DNA from: Planctomycetota bacterium | Lineage (GTDB): Bacteria > Planctomycetota > UBA1135 > GCA-002686595 | DNA length: 64,000 nucleotides | NCBI GenBank assembly: GCA_016779205.1 | Contig: JADHOC010000013.1 | Coordinates: 62,001 to 126,000 of the forward strand | Direction of reading: 5' to 3' | Part shown: piece after piece, positions 24,635 to 33,814 of the stretch | Numbering within the stretch: position 1 is the stretch's first letter | Layout: each line of letters begins with the position of its first letter | Program-made: the position numbers and the translations under genes | Notes under the pieces: generated by a model | The model's input: the letters and a program-made list of their open reading frames with translations, nothing else | Databases searched by the model: none | Told to the model about the DNA's origin: nothing

Positions 24635-26407
24635 ATGGCTCTCATTCAAGGACTCTCTGTTTCCCCCGGGCTGGGCCTGGGCCCCGTGCATGTCGTGCGC
24701 GCGAGGCTGGATTCAGCGCCTATCTGGACCCTGCGTTCGGGGGAGCTGGACGCGGAGGTCGAGCGCCTCGACCGAGCCATCGCGCGGGTGATCGACGTGC
24801 TCGGAGTGCGTCAGGCCGAGGTGGCGAAGGCGGTGGGGGAACAGGATGCGGGCATCCTCGGCGTCCACCAGATGATCCTCCAGGACCCCGGCGCCCGCGA
24901 GCAGGTGGACCGCACGATCCGCGAGGAGCGAATCAACGCCGAGGCGGCCGTCGAGCGACTGATCGATCGGCTGAAGGAGACCATGGGGCGGCTCGAGGGC
25001 GACTCGGTCCGCGGGTACGCCGCGGATATCAGCGAGCCCTGGCACGCGGTCATCGCGGCGCTGATGCGCTCCGACAAGGAGACCATCTCCCAGGGGGAGG
25101 ATCGCGTGGTGATCGCGGCGGCGGAGCTGACGCCGGAGGCCGTGACCTTCCTCCCGCGCCACCGGGTCATCGCCGTGGTCACGGAGGCGGGCGGCCGCTT
25201 CTCTCACGGCGCCGTCCTCGCGCGGTCGTTCGGAATCCCCTGCGTGGTTGGGATCCCGAACCTGCTCGCGCGGCTCGAGCAGAACATGCCCGTCCTCGTG
25301 GACGGGGACAACGGAGCCGTCACCCTCGCGCCCGACGCGGCCTCCGAGGGTGAGTTCCAGCTCCGCCTCGCGCAGCGCTCTGTCCGCGAGGCAGCGCTCG
25401 CGTTACACGCCACCGAGCCCGCGGTGACCCTCGACGGCGAGACGGTGTCCGTCCTCGTCAACCTCGAGTCCGTGCGGGACCTGGAGATGTTCGAGCACCG
25501 ACGGTGTGACGGCGTGGGCCTGCTCCGGACCGAGTTCCTCTACATGGAGCGGACCGTGTTCCCCTCGGAGGAGGAGCAGTACCGGCTCTATCGGCGCATG
25601 GTCGACGCCATGGGGGACCGGTACGTCGTGATCCGAACCCTCGACATCGGCGGCGACAAGCAGCTCCCGTACTTCAAGACTCCGCGGGAGAACAACCCGG
25701 CCCTCGGCTGGCGTGGGACCCGGATCACCCTCGAGTGGCAGGACCTCCTGCGGGTCCAACTCCGAGCGATCATGCGTGCGAGCCTGCACGGTGAGGTCCG
25801 GGTGCTGCTGCCGATGATCACCTCGCTGGAGGAGGTGCGCGCGGTCCGGGCCATCTTCGACGAGACCCGGGAGCAGCTCTCGACCCAGGGGTACGATGTC
25901 GCAAGCGACATCCCCGTCGGGGTCATGATCGAGATCCCCTCGATGCTCTGGGTCCTCGACGAGGTGCTCGACCTCGTGGACTTCATCAGCGTCGGGACGA
26001 ACGACCTGGTCCAGTACCTCCTCGCGGTCGACCGGGACAACGTCTTCGTCTCGAGCCTCTACGAGCCCTTTCACCCCGCGGTCATCCGGGCGCTCGGGGC
26101 GATCGGTGACGCGGTCCGCCGTTCGGGAAAGAGCGCCTGCGTGTGCGGCGAGATGGCCGGGGACGAGGCGGTCGCCATGATGCTGGCGGGGATGGGCTTC
26201 GACTCGCTCAGCGTGGCCCCGAACTTCCTGTCGGCCCTCAAGTTCGCGGTCCGGCGCACCACGATGGCCGACGCCCGGGGCCTCGCCGAGGCCGTCCGGG
26301 CGGCCTCCACCGTGGATGAGGTCCGGGCCCTCCTGGACGAGGTGCGGGAACGGTTCCGCCAGGAGATGCTGGAGGCGGTCTCAGGGGCGGCCGCTGGAGA
26401 CGGTTGA
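24635..26407 (+). CDS. ptsI: Phosphoenolpyruvate-protein phosphotransferase (PTS enzyme I)
   Basis: 590 residues from the ATG at 24635; an upstream in-frame ATG at 24572 would add a Pro-rich lead. It transfers phosphate from PEP to HPr at the head of the PTS. The phosphohistidine motif GGRFSHGAVLAR has H191 (E. coli H189). DGVGLLRTEFLYMERT, RTLDIGGDKQLPYF, the GWRGTRI turn and SVGTNDLVQYLLAVDRDN follow. The active-site CGEMAGDE has C504 (E. coli C502). No HPr gene is adjacent, and no EIIBC permease is in the window. A PTS EIIA domain does occur on the transporter at 58115-60217, so regulatory use is possible. Confidence 0.95.
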   Translation: MALIQGLSVSPGLGLGPVHVVRARLDSAPIWTLRSGELDAEVERLDRAIARVIDVLGVRQAEVAKAVGEQDAGILGVHQMILQDPGAREQVDRTIREERINAEAAVERLIDRLKETMGRLEGDSVRGYAADISEPWHAVIAALMRSDKETISQGEDRVVIAAAELTPEAVTFLPRHRVIAVVTEAGGRFSHGAVLARSFGIPCVVGIPNLLARLEQNMPVLVDGDNGAVTLAPDAASEGEFQLRLAQRSVREAALALHATEPAVTLDGETVSVLVNLESVRDLEMFEHRRCDGVGLLRTEFLYMERTVFPSEEEQYRLYRRMVDAMGDRYVVIRTLDIGGDKQLPYFKTPRENNPALGWRGTRITLEWQDLLRVQLRAIMRASLHGEVRVLLPMITSLEEVRAVRAIFDETREQLSTQGYDVASDIPVGVMIEIPSMLWVLDEVLDLVDFISVGTNDLVQYLLAVDRDNVFVSSLYEPFHPAVIRALGAIGDAVRRSGKSACVCGEMAGDEAVAMMLAGMGFDSLSVAPNFLSALKFAVRRTTMADARGLAEAVRAASTVDEVRALLDEVRERFRQEMLEAVSGAAAGDG

Positions 26408-26415
26408 ACTGGGGG

Positions 26416-26446
26416 TTGAGGTATCGGTGTCCAGTCTTGATACAAT
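26416..26446 (+). promoter_or_regulatory. Candidate promoter for the Myb-like repeat gene
   Basis: A TACAAT hexamer at 26441-26446 is a good -10 match and lies 32 bases before the GTG at 26479. TTGAGG at 26416-26421 is a possible -35, but the 19-base spacing is wider than usual. The local sequence is notably more AT-rich than its surroundings. Confidence 0.4.
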
Positions 26447-26478
26447 TCGGGCAGCGCGCGAAACCCCACTGATCGACC

Positions 26479-27204
26479 GTGACCACAGGCCAATCAAACT
26501 CTCCGACGGACCCGGCCCAGGACAGACCCTGGTCCGAGTCCGAGCTCGACGCGCTCCGCGCCTCCTTCGGACAGAAGGAGCATTCATTCCTGGCCCGTGA
26601 ACTCGGGCGACCTGTGGAGGAGATCCGCGCGAAGGCGGAGGAGATCCTCTGCCGCGAGGCGGTCTCAGGCCCGTGGTCTCCAGAGGACGTGGAGACCCTG
26701 CGCCGCTACATCGGCGGCGTGGAGACGAGCCTGCTCGCTCGAATGCTCGGGAGGACCTCGGAGGACCTCGAGACGAAGCTCGTCGAGCTCGCGACGACCC
26801 TCGAGGACCGGCCGCTGTCCGGTCCGGAGCTGATCCTCTTCAAGCGTCAATTCGGCACCCGCTCTGACGAGGATCTCGCCATCATCTACGGGCGGACCCT
26901 CGAGCGGATCCGGGCCGAAGCGGCGCGACTCTGCCTGTCGAAGGACAAGGCGTACATGCGGCGCAGGACGAGCGGGAACGAGCGGACGCGGATGCCGCGG
27001 TGGACCGAGCCGGAGCTCCAGACGCTGCGCCAGCTCTACCCTGGCGAGAGCAACCTGCAGATCGCGCAGCAGCTCGGGCGCTCGGTGAAGAGCGTGGTGT
27101 CGAAGGCGCACAACCTCGGCCTCAAGAAGGACAAGGCCCGGCTCGAGGAGATGGGACGCCAGAACGTCCGCCTCCGGTACGACCGCGGCTCTGCGTCCGA
27201 GTGA
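26479..27204 (+). CDS. Four-module Myb/SANT-like HTH repeat protein
   Basis: 241 residues from a GTG start. It contains four tandem modules of roughly 42-48 residues. Each begins with a (P/R)W(S/T)-x-x-(E/D)-x-x-x-L helix and has LGR (or YGR) before the next helix. The first conserved hydrophobic (W18, W66, L113, W175) to the Gly of LGR (43, 91, 138, 200) is 25 residues in each module. The third module has Leu in place of Trp. The last module (LKKDKARLE) extends into a basic tail. This resembles Myb/SANT or short HTH DNA-binding repeats seen in planctomycetes, so multi-site DNA binding is likely. It is convergent with the monooxygenase gene. Confidence 0.72.
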   Translation: MTTGQSNSPTDPAQDRPWSESELDALRASFGQKEHSFLARELGRPVEEIRAKAEEILCREAVSGPWSPEDVETLRRYIGGVETSLLARMLGRTSEDLETKLVELATTLEDRPLSGPELILFKRQFGTRSDEDLAIIYGRTLERIRAEAARLCLSKDKAYMRRRTSGNERTRMPRWTEPELQTLRQLYPGESNLQIAQQLGRSVKSVVSKAHNLGLKKDKARLEEMGRQNVRLRYDRGSASE

Positions 27205-27222
27205 CGCTCCCTTCGGGGGGCG
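27205..27222. terminator. UUCG-tetraloop hairpin between convergent genes
   Basis: Seven-base arms (27205-27211 and 27216-27222, one G-T wobble) close a TTCG tetraloop directly after the Myb-like repeat gene stop and 23 bases before the end of the convergent monooxygenase gene. UUCG loops are unusually stable, which fits a compact terminator. Confidence 0.55.
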
Positions 27223-27244
27223 CAGACGAGCGGCGGGCCGGGGA

Positions 27245-29509
27245 TCAGCTCCGCGGCCTGCGACGGGCGGCCGCGTATTGCACGGGCCAGTGCTGACCGG
27301 CCTCTCCCGCCTCGTTCGCGGCCCGCAGGGTCAGGTGGGGGTCCTCGAGGTGCGGGCGGGCCATGGCGCAGAGGTCGGCGCGACCGGAGGCGAGGATCGT
27401 GTTGACGTGGTCGATGCCCTGGATCGCGCCCACGGCCATCACGGGCAGCTCCGCCTCGTAGCGGATGCGCTCGGCGAACGGCACCTGATACATGCGCCCG
27501 TACACGGGCCGCGAGGTGGGGACGTTCCCGGCGCTGGACACGTCGATGACGTCCACGCCGTGCCCCTTGGCGAGGCGGGCGAAGCGCACGGAGTCCTCCA
27601 CCGTCTGGCCGCCCTCGTGGAACCAGTCCGTGGCCGAGAGGCGGAGGAAGAGCGGCATGCCATCGGGCATCGCCGCGCGGACCACGTCGAGGACCTCCAG
27701 GGGGAAGCGCGCGCGGTCCTCAAGGCGCTCTCCGCCGTACTCGTCCGCGCGGTCGTTCACCGCCGGTGAGAGGAAGCTGGAGAGCAGGTATCCGTGGGCC
27801 GCGTGGACCTCGATGACGTCGAACCCCGCGCGCACGCTGCGCTCGGTCGCGGCCTTGAACTCGGCCAGCACAGCGTCCATGTCGGCGCGGTCCATGGCCT
27901 TCGGAGCGGGGGCCCCGGGGAGGAAGGGAGCGTCGGTGGGCCCGATGGTGGCCCAGGCGCTCGCGTCCACCAGCGGGGCGTCGCCCTCCCAGGGGAGGGA
28001 GTAGGACGCCTTCCTGCCCGCGTGCCCCAGCTGCATCGCCACCTTGGCCCCCGAGTGTTCGTGGGCGAAGTCGACGATCTCCTTCCAGCGGGCCTCGTGC
28101 TCGTCGGTGTAGATCCCGGTGCAGCCGTGGGTGATCCGGCCCTGGGCGGAGACGTTCGTGGCCTCGGTGAACAGCAGGCCCGCGCCGCCGACGGCGCGGG
28201 CGCCGTAGTGCACGTCGTGCCAGCGGAGGGGGGTGCCCTCGACGGCGCTGTACTGGCACATGGGGGAGACGACCACGCGGTTCGCCAGCACGACGTCGCG
28301 GGTACGGAACGGCGTGAAGGCGGGGAGCGTGATGACGTCCGGGTCGCCGCCCTCCTGCTCGATGAAGCGCCGCCGCGCGCTGTCCACGAGCTCCGGATCG
28401 CGGAGGGCGAGGTTGTCGTAGGTGATGCGCTTGGAGCGCGTCATCAGGTTGAACGTGAACAGGACCGGGTCCTGCTTCATGTAGCGGCCAGAGTGCTCGA
28501 ACCACTCCAGGCTCGTCTGGGCGGCCTTCTGGGTCTTGAGGACCTCGACGCTCCGCCGCTCCTGATAGCTGGCCAGCGCGGCGGCCACGTCGGCGTCGTC
28601 GACACCGGTGCGGGCGGAGACGAGGGCGTCCACGAGGGCGATGGAGTCCTCCATGGCGAGCTTGGTCCCGGACCCGATGGAGAAGTGGGCCGTGTGGGCG
28701 GAGTCGCCCACCAGGACCGTCTTCCCGTCCACCCAGGTCGCGCAGGCGACCGTCGGGAAGACCCGCCAGATGGAGCGATTGGTCAGCAGTTCGTGGCCGT
28801 CGAGGTGCTCGGAGAACAGGTCCGCGACATAGCGCACGGTCGCCTCCTCGTCGCCGTCGCCGAGGCCCGAGCGCCGCCAGGTCTCCTCGTCGCACTCGAC
28901 GATCCAGGTGGACCGGGGCTCGTCCCCGCGCTCGAAGGGGTAGGCGTGGATGTTCCAGACCCCGTGCTCGTTCTCCTTGAAGATGAACGTGAACGCGCCG
29001 AGGGGCTTGTCCGTGCCGAGCCAGCAGAAGCGAGCCTTGCGCCAGTCGATGCAGGGGCCGAAGCGGTCCCCGGCGCCCTCCCGGACGGCGCTGTTCAACC
29101 CGTCGCTGGCCACGACGAGGTCCGCGGACTGCTCGAGCGTCGCGCGGTCGACCTCCACCTCGTAGTGGGAGCGAACCCCGAGCGCGGTGGCGCGCCGGTC
29201 CAGGATCGCCAGCAGCTCCTTGCGGGCCAGCCCGCAGAATCCGTGCCCCGTGGAGCGGACCATCTCGCCGCCGATGAAGGTCTCGATGTCCGTCCAGTAG
29301 GCGAACGACTCGCGGATCTCCTTGAAGCTCTCGGGGTCGGCGGCCTCGACGTTGCCGAGGGTCTCGTCGCTGAAGACGACGCCCCAGCCGAAGGTGTCGC
29401 CGTGGGCGTTGCGCTCGTAGACGTCAATCTCCGCGCCGGGGAATGCCCTCTTGGCGAGGATGGCCGTGAACAGCCCGCCAGGACCTCCTCCGATGACCGC
29501 GATCTTCAT
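27245..29509 (-). CDS. Two-domain FAD monooxygenase/OYE-type oxidoreductase (salicylyl-CoA 5-hydroxylase or 2-aminobenzoyl-CoA monooxygenase/reductase type)
   Basis: 754 residues. Residues 1-370 are an FAD-dependent aromatic hydroxylase: GxGxxG at the N-terminus ([11 protein letters not shown]), [14 protein letters not shown] and a SIALVDAL segment. Residues about 395-754 are an old-yellow-enzyme/NADH:flavin oxidoreductase domain ([71 protein letters not shown] begun at about 575). The combination matches bifunctional enzymes that hydroxylate and then reduce CoA-linked aromatic rings. A choice between salicylyl-CoA and 2-aminobenzoyl-CoA cannot be made here. No other aromatic-catabolism gene is near. 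Its start is 79 bases after the metallopeptidase stop. Confidence 0.85.
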   Translation of the reverse strand: MKIAVIGGGPGGLFTAILAKRAFPGAEIDVYERNAHGDTFGWGVVFSDETLGNVEAADPESFKEIRESFAYWTDIETFIGGEMVRSTGHGFCGLARKELLAILDRRATALGVRSHYEVEVDRATLEQSADLVVASDGLNSAVREGAGDRFGPCIDWRKARFCWLGTDKPLGAFTFIFKENEHGVWNIHAYPFERGDEPRSTWIVECDEETWRRSGLGDGDEEATVRYVADLFSEHLDGHELLTNRSIWRVFPTVACATWVDGKTVLVGDSAHTAHFSIGSGTKLAMEDSIALVDALVSARTGVDDADVAAALASYQERRSVEVLKTQKAAQTSLEWFEHSGRYMKQDPVLFTFNLMTRSKRITYDNLALRDPELVDSARRRFIEQEGGDPDVITLPAFTPFRTRDVVLANRVVVSPMCQYSAVEGTPLRWHDVHYGARAVGGAGLLFTEATNVSAQGRITHGCTGIYTDEHEARWKEIVDFAHEHSGAKVAMQLGHAGRKASYSLPWEGDAPLVDASAWATIGPTDAPFLPGAPAPKAMDRADMDAVLAEFKAATERSVRAGFDVIEVHAAHGYLLSSFLSPAVNDRADEYGGERLEDRARFPLEVLDVVRAAMPDGMPLFLRLSATDWFHEGGQTVEDSVRFARLAKGHGVDVIDVSSAGNVPTSRPVYGRMYQVPFAERIRYEAELPVMAVGAIQGIDHVNTILASGRADLCAMARPHLEDPHLTLRAANEAGEAGQHWPVQYAAARRRPRS

Positions 29510-29548
29510 GGGCGGAGCATAGTCCGAGGCGGCGAGGGATCCCGCCCG

Positions 29549-29576
29549 GGAGCCGCTCCCTTTTTGTCGCGGCTCC
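29549..29576. terminator. Hairpin between metallopeptidase and monooxygenase genes
   Basis: Eight-base perfect arms (29549-29556 and 29569-29576) enclose a twelve-base loop containing TTTTT. It sits just downstream of the metallopeptidase stop on the minus strand and before the monooxygenase start, so it may end the upstream transcript. Confidence 0.45.
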
Positions 29577-29588
29577 GAGGTCGGGCCC

Positions 29589-30797
29589 TCATTCGCCGTT
29601 GCTGCCCTGGGACAGCTGCAGGGAGAGCCAGCGCAATCCCCCAGGCACGCTCCGGACCCGCTCCACCACCCCGGAGCAGGTCGCGCCCGAGGCGCTGAAC
29701 TCGAAGCGGACCATCAGGTGGCGGGTGCCGAGTTCGCGCGAGGCGACCTCGAGGGTGGGGCCGGCCTGCACGGCGCCCGCGGGCCAGCCCTGGCTGAGCA
29801 CCGCGCGCTTCGGGAGGACGCTCCCGTCGGCGGTCACGAGCTCGAACTCGGCGGCCAGGAGCCTCTCCAGCGAGGGCGTGGTGCGGGAGCGCGAGGCGCC
29901 ATCCTCGGCCGCGTCCACCGCGGCGGTGAGGAGCTCGATCGCGGCGCCGACGTCCACCCCTGCGCCCTCGTCCACGGGGTCGGACGGACGCTCCTCCCAG
30001 AGCGACTGGACGAGGGCCGCGCCCACCGGGTCCACCTCGAGGAGCTCGGCGCGCACGAAGGGATAGAAGTCGTTCACCCCGTAGAGCGCCTCCGTGGTCT
30101 CCGCGAAGTACTCGTTCAGGTCGTTCAGCGCGTAGTGCCGATCCTCGGCGCCGGACCAGCGCAGGGTGCGATCGTAGACCCCGCGCTCGCGGACGGCGGC
30201 GAGTGCGGCCTCGACCCGACGTCGCTCGGACCAGACCTCCTGGTGCAGCAGCGCGTGCGCGAGCTCATGGAGGACCATCGACGCCTGATGCCGCCGCCAG
30301 TCCAGGTAGGTCCGGGCGCTCGTGATCTCGACGGCCCGTTCCTTCGCCGGGTCGAAGCCGTTCCGCTCCAGCCAGCTCGCGCTCGGGTGGTAGCAGGCGC
30401 AGGGGGCCACTGGATCCGCCACGCCCAGGAAGATCGGCACCGACCTCAGGAAGGCGTGGCGGGTCGCGGGAGTCTGATCGAGGACGTCTCCGAGGTCGCG
30501 GTCCAGGGCATCCAGGGCCCGGGCACCGACGTCGCCCTCGTCGCCGTCGATCAGGCTCGGGGCGACCCGGACATCGAAGCCGCGGACCGGGCGCGGCACG
30601 TACTCGCTCGCGGGCAGGGAACCGCTGCGGCGCGGGCCCTCCTGCGTCGACTGGCCGCCTGCTCCCTGGGGAGCCGCCTCGGCCGGCGGGCGCCCGGCGC
30701 CGCTGGCGGGGGACGTGAGCCGGGAGGGACTCGGCGATCCCGTGCCGCAGGCAGCGGCCCACAGGGCGACCAGCCACAGTCCAGCCCGCGCGCTCAA
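29589..30797 (-). CDS. Lipoprotein zinc metallopeptidase (HExxH, NEYFAE type)
   Basis: 402 residues from a TTG that overlaps the upstream yceH stop as TTGA. The leader ends in a lipobox (AAAC, Cys17), followed by a Pro/Gly/Ser-rich linker to about residue 65. The catalytic segment is HELAHALLH with H177, E178 and H181, and a downstream NEYFAETTE (228-236) supplies a probable third Glu ligand. This resembles a family of peptidases with an ATLF-like zinc site and the sequence GVNDFYPFVRAEL; I recall similar sequences in fungal conidiation-type proteins, but that link is unverified. It is likely an outer-surface peptidase. The substrate is unknown. Operon partner: yceH. Confidence 0.75.
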   Translation of the reverse strand: MSARAGLWLVALWAAACGTGSPSPSRLTSPASGAGRPPAEAAPQGAGGQSTQEGPRRSGSLPASEYVPRPVRGFDVRVAPSLIDGDEGDVGARALDALDRDLGDVLDQTPATRHAFLRSVPIFLGVADPVAPCACYHPSASWLERNGFDPAKERAVEITSARTYLDWRRHQASMVLHELAHALLHQEVWSERRRVEAALAAVRERGVYDRTLRWSGAEDRHYALNDLNEYFAETTEALYGVNDFYPFVRAELLEVDPVGAALVQSLWEERPSDPVDEGAGVDVGAAIELLTAAVDAAEDGASRSRTTPSLERLLAAEFELVTADGSVLPKRAVLSQGWPAGAVQAGPTLEVASRELGTRHLMVRFEFSASGATCSGVVERVRSVPGGLRWLSLQLSQGSNGE

Positions 30798-31486
30798 GCT
30801 CCGAGCTCCTCCCGGAGCTGGGCCATGCTCCGGGTCAGGTCCGCGACCTGGCGCTCCAGCGCCTCCACGCGCTCCGCCAGCGGTGTCCCCTGGACCTCCT
30901 TCGCTCCGGGCAGCGGAGCGGGCGCCCCGGAGGGGGCGGGGGCGGAGGCGAGGACGGAGGCCGGTGCGGCCTCGGCGGGGGGGCTGTCCCCGGCGCCCGG
31001 GGCGACGCTCCTGCAGAGGAGCTGGGAGGTTCTCGGGGCGCGGCCGCCTTCCGCGGTCTCCGCGTAGCCCTGGGTCCGGAGGGCCTCCAGCGCTTGCCCC
31101 AGCGACTCGGGGTCCGGGAGGTCCCGCATGCGCCTGGCCCGGGAGCGGAGCTCGCCCGCGGTCTGGGGGCCGCGGAGCAGGAGCTCGGCCAGGACCGCCG
31201 CCTCCCGCTCACCGATCCCGAGGGTCTCCATCGCGTTGTGCCTCCAGCGCTCCACGCGGCTGCCCGCGGGGACGCTCTGGCCCGCGAGCCCCTTCATCCG
31301 CAGGCCCTGGAGGGCGATCCTCACCTCGGCCTCGGAGAAGTCCGTGACGGGGTCACGGTTGCTCTTCTGGTTGCAGCCGTTGGTCGTGGCGTTGAGCGAC
31401 AGCGGGTACTGGTCCGGCGTCGTGAAGGCCTTCTCGATCAGCACGCCCAGCGCGCGCGCCTCGTGTCCGTTCAGCGAGATGTCCAT
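30794..31486 (-). CDS. yceH: YceH (DUF480) family protein
   Basis: 230 residues from the ATG at 31486; an upstream extension to 31636 overlaps the trmL region and is not conserved. The DUF480 signature is strong: LNGHEARALGVLIEKAFTTPDQYPLSLNA (given here only by its position, residues 4-32) followed by NGCNQKSNRDPV and a winged-helix region with ERWRHN. The C-terminal third is Ala/Pro-rich, then ends in a coiled-coil-like helix (ERVEALERQVADL). YceH is a conserved winged-helix protein of unclear function. It overlaps the metallopeptidase gene by four bases and is divergent from trmL by 52 bases. Confidence 0.9.
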   Translation of the reverse strand: MDISLNGHEARALGVLIEKAFTTPDQYPLSLNATTNGCNQKSNRDPVTDFSEAEVRIALQGLRMKGLAGQSVPAGSRVERWRHNAMETLGIGEREAAVLAELLLRGPQTAGELRSRARRMRDLPDPESLGQALEALRTQGYAETAEGGRAPRTSQLLCRSVAPGAGDSPPAEAAPASVLASAPAPSGAPAPLPGAKEVQGTPLAERVEALERQVADLTRSMAQLREELGA

Positions 31487-31538
31487 GGGGCCCACCCTAA
31501 GGGATGCGGTCGGAGGGGCAGTGGGTATCCTCTCCACG

Positions 31539-32063
31539 ATGGAAGCTCCGGAGAAGAGCGAGGTCGGGCCGGGGATCGACGTGGTCCTGGTGCACCCCGA
31601 GATCCCGCACAACTCTGGCTGTGCGGGGCGCCTCACGGCGGCGATGGGCGCCCGGCTCCACCTCGTCGAGCCCCTCGGATTCAGCCTCGAGGACCGCTAC
31701 CTCAAGCGGGCGGGCCTCGACTACTGGCCGCTGGTGGACCTGAGCGTGCACGGGAGCGTGGAGGCCTGCTTCGATGAGCTTCGCGGCCGGAGCGACCGCC
31801 CGTTCGAGGAGCGGCTACGCCTCTTCTCGGCGCGGGGCGGCGAGTCCCTGCGCGAGGTCAGGTTCCATCCGGGCGACATCCTGGTGTTCGGGAGCGAGAG
31901 CAAGGGGCTCCCCCCTGAGCTGCTGGAGGCCCACGCCGACCGCCGCGTGCGGATCCCCATCCACGAGGGGGTGCGCTCCATCAACCTGGCCAACGCGGTG
32001 GCCATCGCCGTGTTCCTCGCGACCGGCGAGGTCTCGCCGGACGACCTCCCCGCGGCTCACTGA
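31539..32063 (+). CDS. trmL: tRNA (cytidine/uridine-34-2'-O)-methyltransferase TrmL
   Basis: 174 residues from the ATG at 31539. It is a SPOUT-class enzyme that methylates the 2'-OH of the wobble base of tRNA-Leu isoacceptors. The family motifs are HPEIPHNSGCAGRL (near residues 17-30), HLVEPLGF, the knot motif LVFGSESKGLP, and the C-terminal RIPIHEGVRSINLANAVAI. Length is normal (E. coli 157 residues). The only difference is a short N-terminal extension. Its last seven bases overlap the end of the convergent GT-C glycosyltransferase gene. Confidence 0.92.
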   Translation: MEAPEKSEVGPGIDVVLVHPEIPHNSGCAGRLTAAMGARLHLVEPLGFSLEDRYLKRAGLDYWPLVDLSVHGSVEACFDELRGRSDRPFEERLRLFSARGGESLREVRFHPGDILVFGSESKGLPPELLEAHADRRVRIPIHEGVRSINLANAVAIAVFLATGEVSPDDLPAAH

Positions 32064-33802
32064 CCCCAGGAGGCGCGGGCGGTCGCGGGGGCCGCGCGCT
32101 CGAAGAGGATCAGCGTGAGCTCGGTGAAGTCCCGCGCGGGGCCCCCGAGCCCGTCGGTCGGCACCGAGTGCAAGCGGAGCCGGGTCCCCTCGAAGAGCGG
32201 GCGCTCCTCTGGCCGGGAGGTCTGCCCCTGGGTCTGCAGGGCGCGCTTCAGGGCGCGCAACAGGCCAGGCTGGTCCTCCCGCACGGCGCCCGGTCGCCAG
32301 GTGGCATACAGCAGGTTCGGCGCCGGCGTCCCGTGATCCAGGAACCACGCGTGGGGGACGCGCTTCTCGTGTCCTGCGGTCCCGCCGGACTTGACCTCCC
32401 GTCGAGCCACGGATGGGGTGACCAGCCCGTTGCGGTCCACGAAGTCGAGGGAGGGGGCGAACCACCCGGGCGAGCCGATCGGACCGAAGGCGAGGACCTC
32501 CCCGGGTCGGGTCTCTGCCGCGAGGGCCTTGCCGAGCAGCGTGAAGTTGCCCTCGTTCTCCCGGGCGACGTCGACGCGCTGCGCCTCGCTCCGGTACCCG
32601 CCCTTGAACGAGCGGAAGCGGAGCGCGCTGCGGAGCCCCTCGGGCGCGACGTGGAGGTCGAAGAGCGGGAGCGGTTGCGCAACGGCGAGCCCCAGGGCGA
32701 GGGCGACCCCGGCGCTCCGGGGGACGCGGTCGATGCCCACGGCGGCGAGCAGGGCGAGGGCCGGCGTGCAGGGGGCGAGGAAGCGGAAGAACGGCATCCA
32801 GTCCCCGCCCACCATCACGTTGTACGCCGCGAAGCCGAGGGCCAAGAACAGGCCCGCTCCGGCCGCAACGCGCGCCCTCGCCGCGGGGTGACCGAGGGCC
32901 GGCAGCGCCAGCGCCAGCGCGGCGAGGGGAGTGAGGGCCACGAGGCCCCAGGTCGCCACCTGTCGCAGCCCGCGGCCCATGACCTCGGCGCCGCCGCCGG
33001 TCTTGGCCGCGACCGTGTTGGGGAGCCACTCTCCGAAGGTCGCCTGCCGCCAGAAGAGCTGGGCCGCGACGGCGGCGGCCGCCGCGACGGCGATCCAGAC
33101 GAGGCGCTGGCGGTGCCGCCGAAGGGACCCCAGGCCCTCTCCGGAGAACATCGACTCCGCGGTGATGGCGGCGGCCGCGGCGCCAATGACCCAGAGGATG
33201 CCCTCGACACGCACGGCGCACACGGCGGCGGCGGTGAGGGCGAGCCAGGCGAGGTCGGAGGGGCGGCGGAGCTCCCCGCGCAGGAGTCCGACGAGGTAGG
33301 ACGTGAGGAGCAGCGTGAAGAGCGTCGTCTCCATCCCTCCGCTGGTCCACGCGACGAACGGGGCGGAGGTGGCGAGCAGCGCCACCGACGCGAACTCGCC
33401 CGCCCTCCCGAGGCGCAGCTCGGTGGTGACGAAGCGCAGCTGGACGATGAGCACGCCCATGGCCAGGGCGAGCTGGAGGGGGCCCAGGAACTCGGGGAAC
33501 GGCGCGCCGGCCCAGTAGAGGACGGCGAGCAGCGCGGTCCAGAGCAGGTTGCTGAAGCCCTCGACGGGCTGCCCGCCGGGGCCGAGCTCGAAGGAGTTGA
33601 ACACCGGCGTGCCCAGCTCGACCCAGTTGCGGGCGAAGCGGAGCGAGATGTAGGCGTCGTCCACGAGGAACTCGACGCGCCCCACGAGGGCCAGCAGCAC
33701 GGCGGCGGCGAGCGCCAGCAGGGCGAGGCTGAAGCGCCGGGCGGCGGCGCTCCTGCCCGAGGGGTGGGGCCCTGGCTGCTGCTCGGCTGTCGGCTGTTCC
33801 AT
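32057..33802 (-). CDS. GT-C family membrane glycosyltransferase
   Basis: 581 residues with a short cytoplasmic N-terminus and about ten to eleven transmembrane helices. The first periplasmic loop carries the hallmark Asp pair of GT-C enzymes (DDAYISLRFARNW, D48/D49). It is followed by PVEGFSNLLWT and, further on, GGDWMPFFRFL. These features match polyprenyl-phosphate-sugar-dependent transferases related to mycobacterial arabinofuranosyltransferase-like and RgtA/B-type proteins. The C-terminal ~180 residues form a soluble periplasmic part. The sugar and acceptor are unknown. It is divergent from rlmD, and an alternating set of inverted repeats lies between them. Confidence 0.85.
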   Translation of the reverse strand: MEQPTAEQQPGPHPSGRSAAARRFSLALLALAAAVLLALVGRVEFLVDDAYISLRFARNWVELGTPVFNSFELGPGGQPVEGFSNLLWTALLAVLYWAGAPFPEFLGPLQLALAMGVLIVQLRFVTTELRLGRAGEFASVALLATSAPFVAWTSGGMETTLFTLLLTSYLVGLLRGELRRPSDLAWLALTAAAVCAVRVEGILWVIGAAAAAITAESMFSGEGLGSLRRHRQRLVWIAVAAAAAVAAQLFWRQATFGEWLPNTVAAKTGGGAEVMGRGLRQVATWGLVALTPLAALALALPALGHPAARARVAAGAGLFLALGFAAYNVMVGGDWMPFFRFLAPCTPALALLAAVGIDRVPRSAGVALALGLAVAQPLPLFDLHVAPEGLRSALRFRSFKGGYRSEAQRVDVARENEGNFTLLGKALAAETRPGEVLAFGPIGSPGWFAPSLDFVDRNGLVTPSVARREVKSGGTAGHEKRVPHAWFLDHGTPAPNLLYATWRPGAVREDQPGLLRALKRALQTQGQTSRPEERPLFEGTRLRLHSVPTDGLGGPARDFTELTLILFERAAPATARASWGQ

Positions 33803-33814
33803 CTTCGGGGTCGT

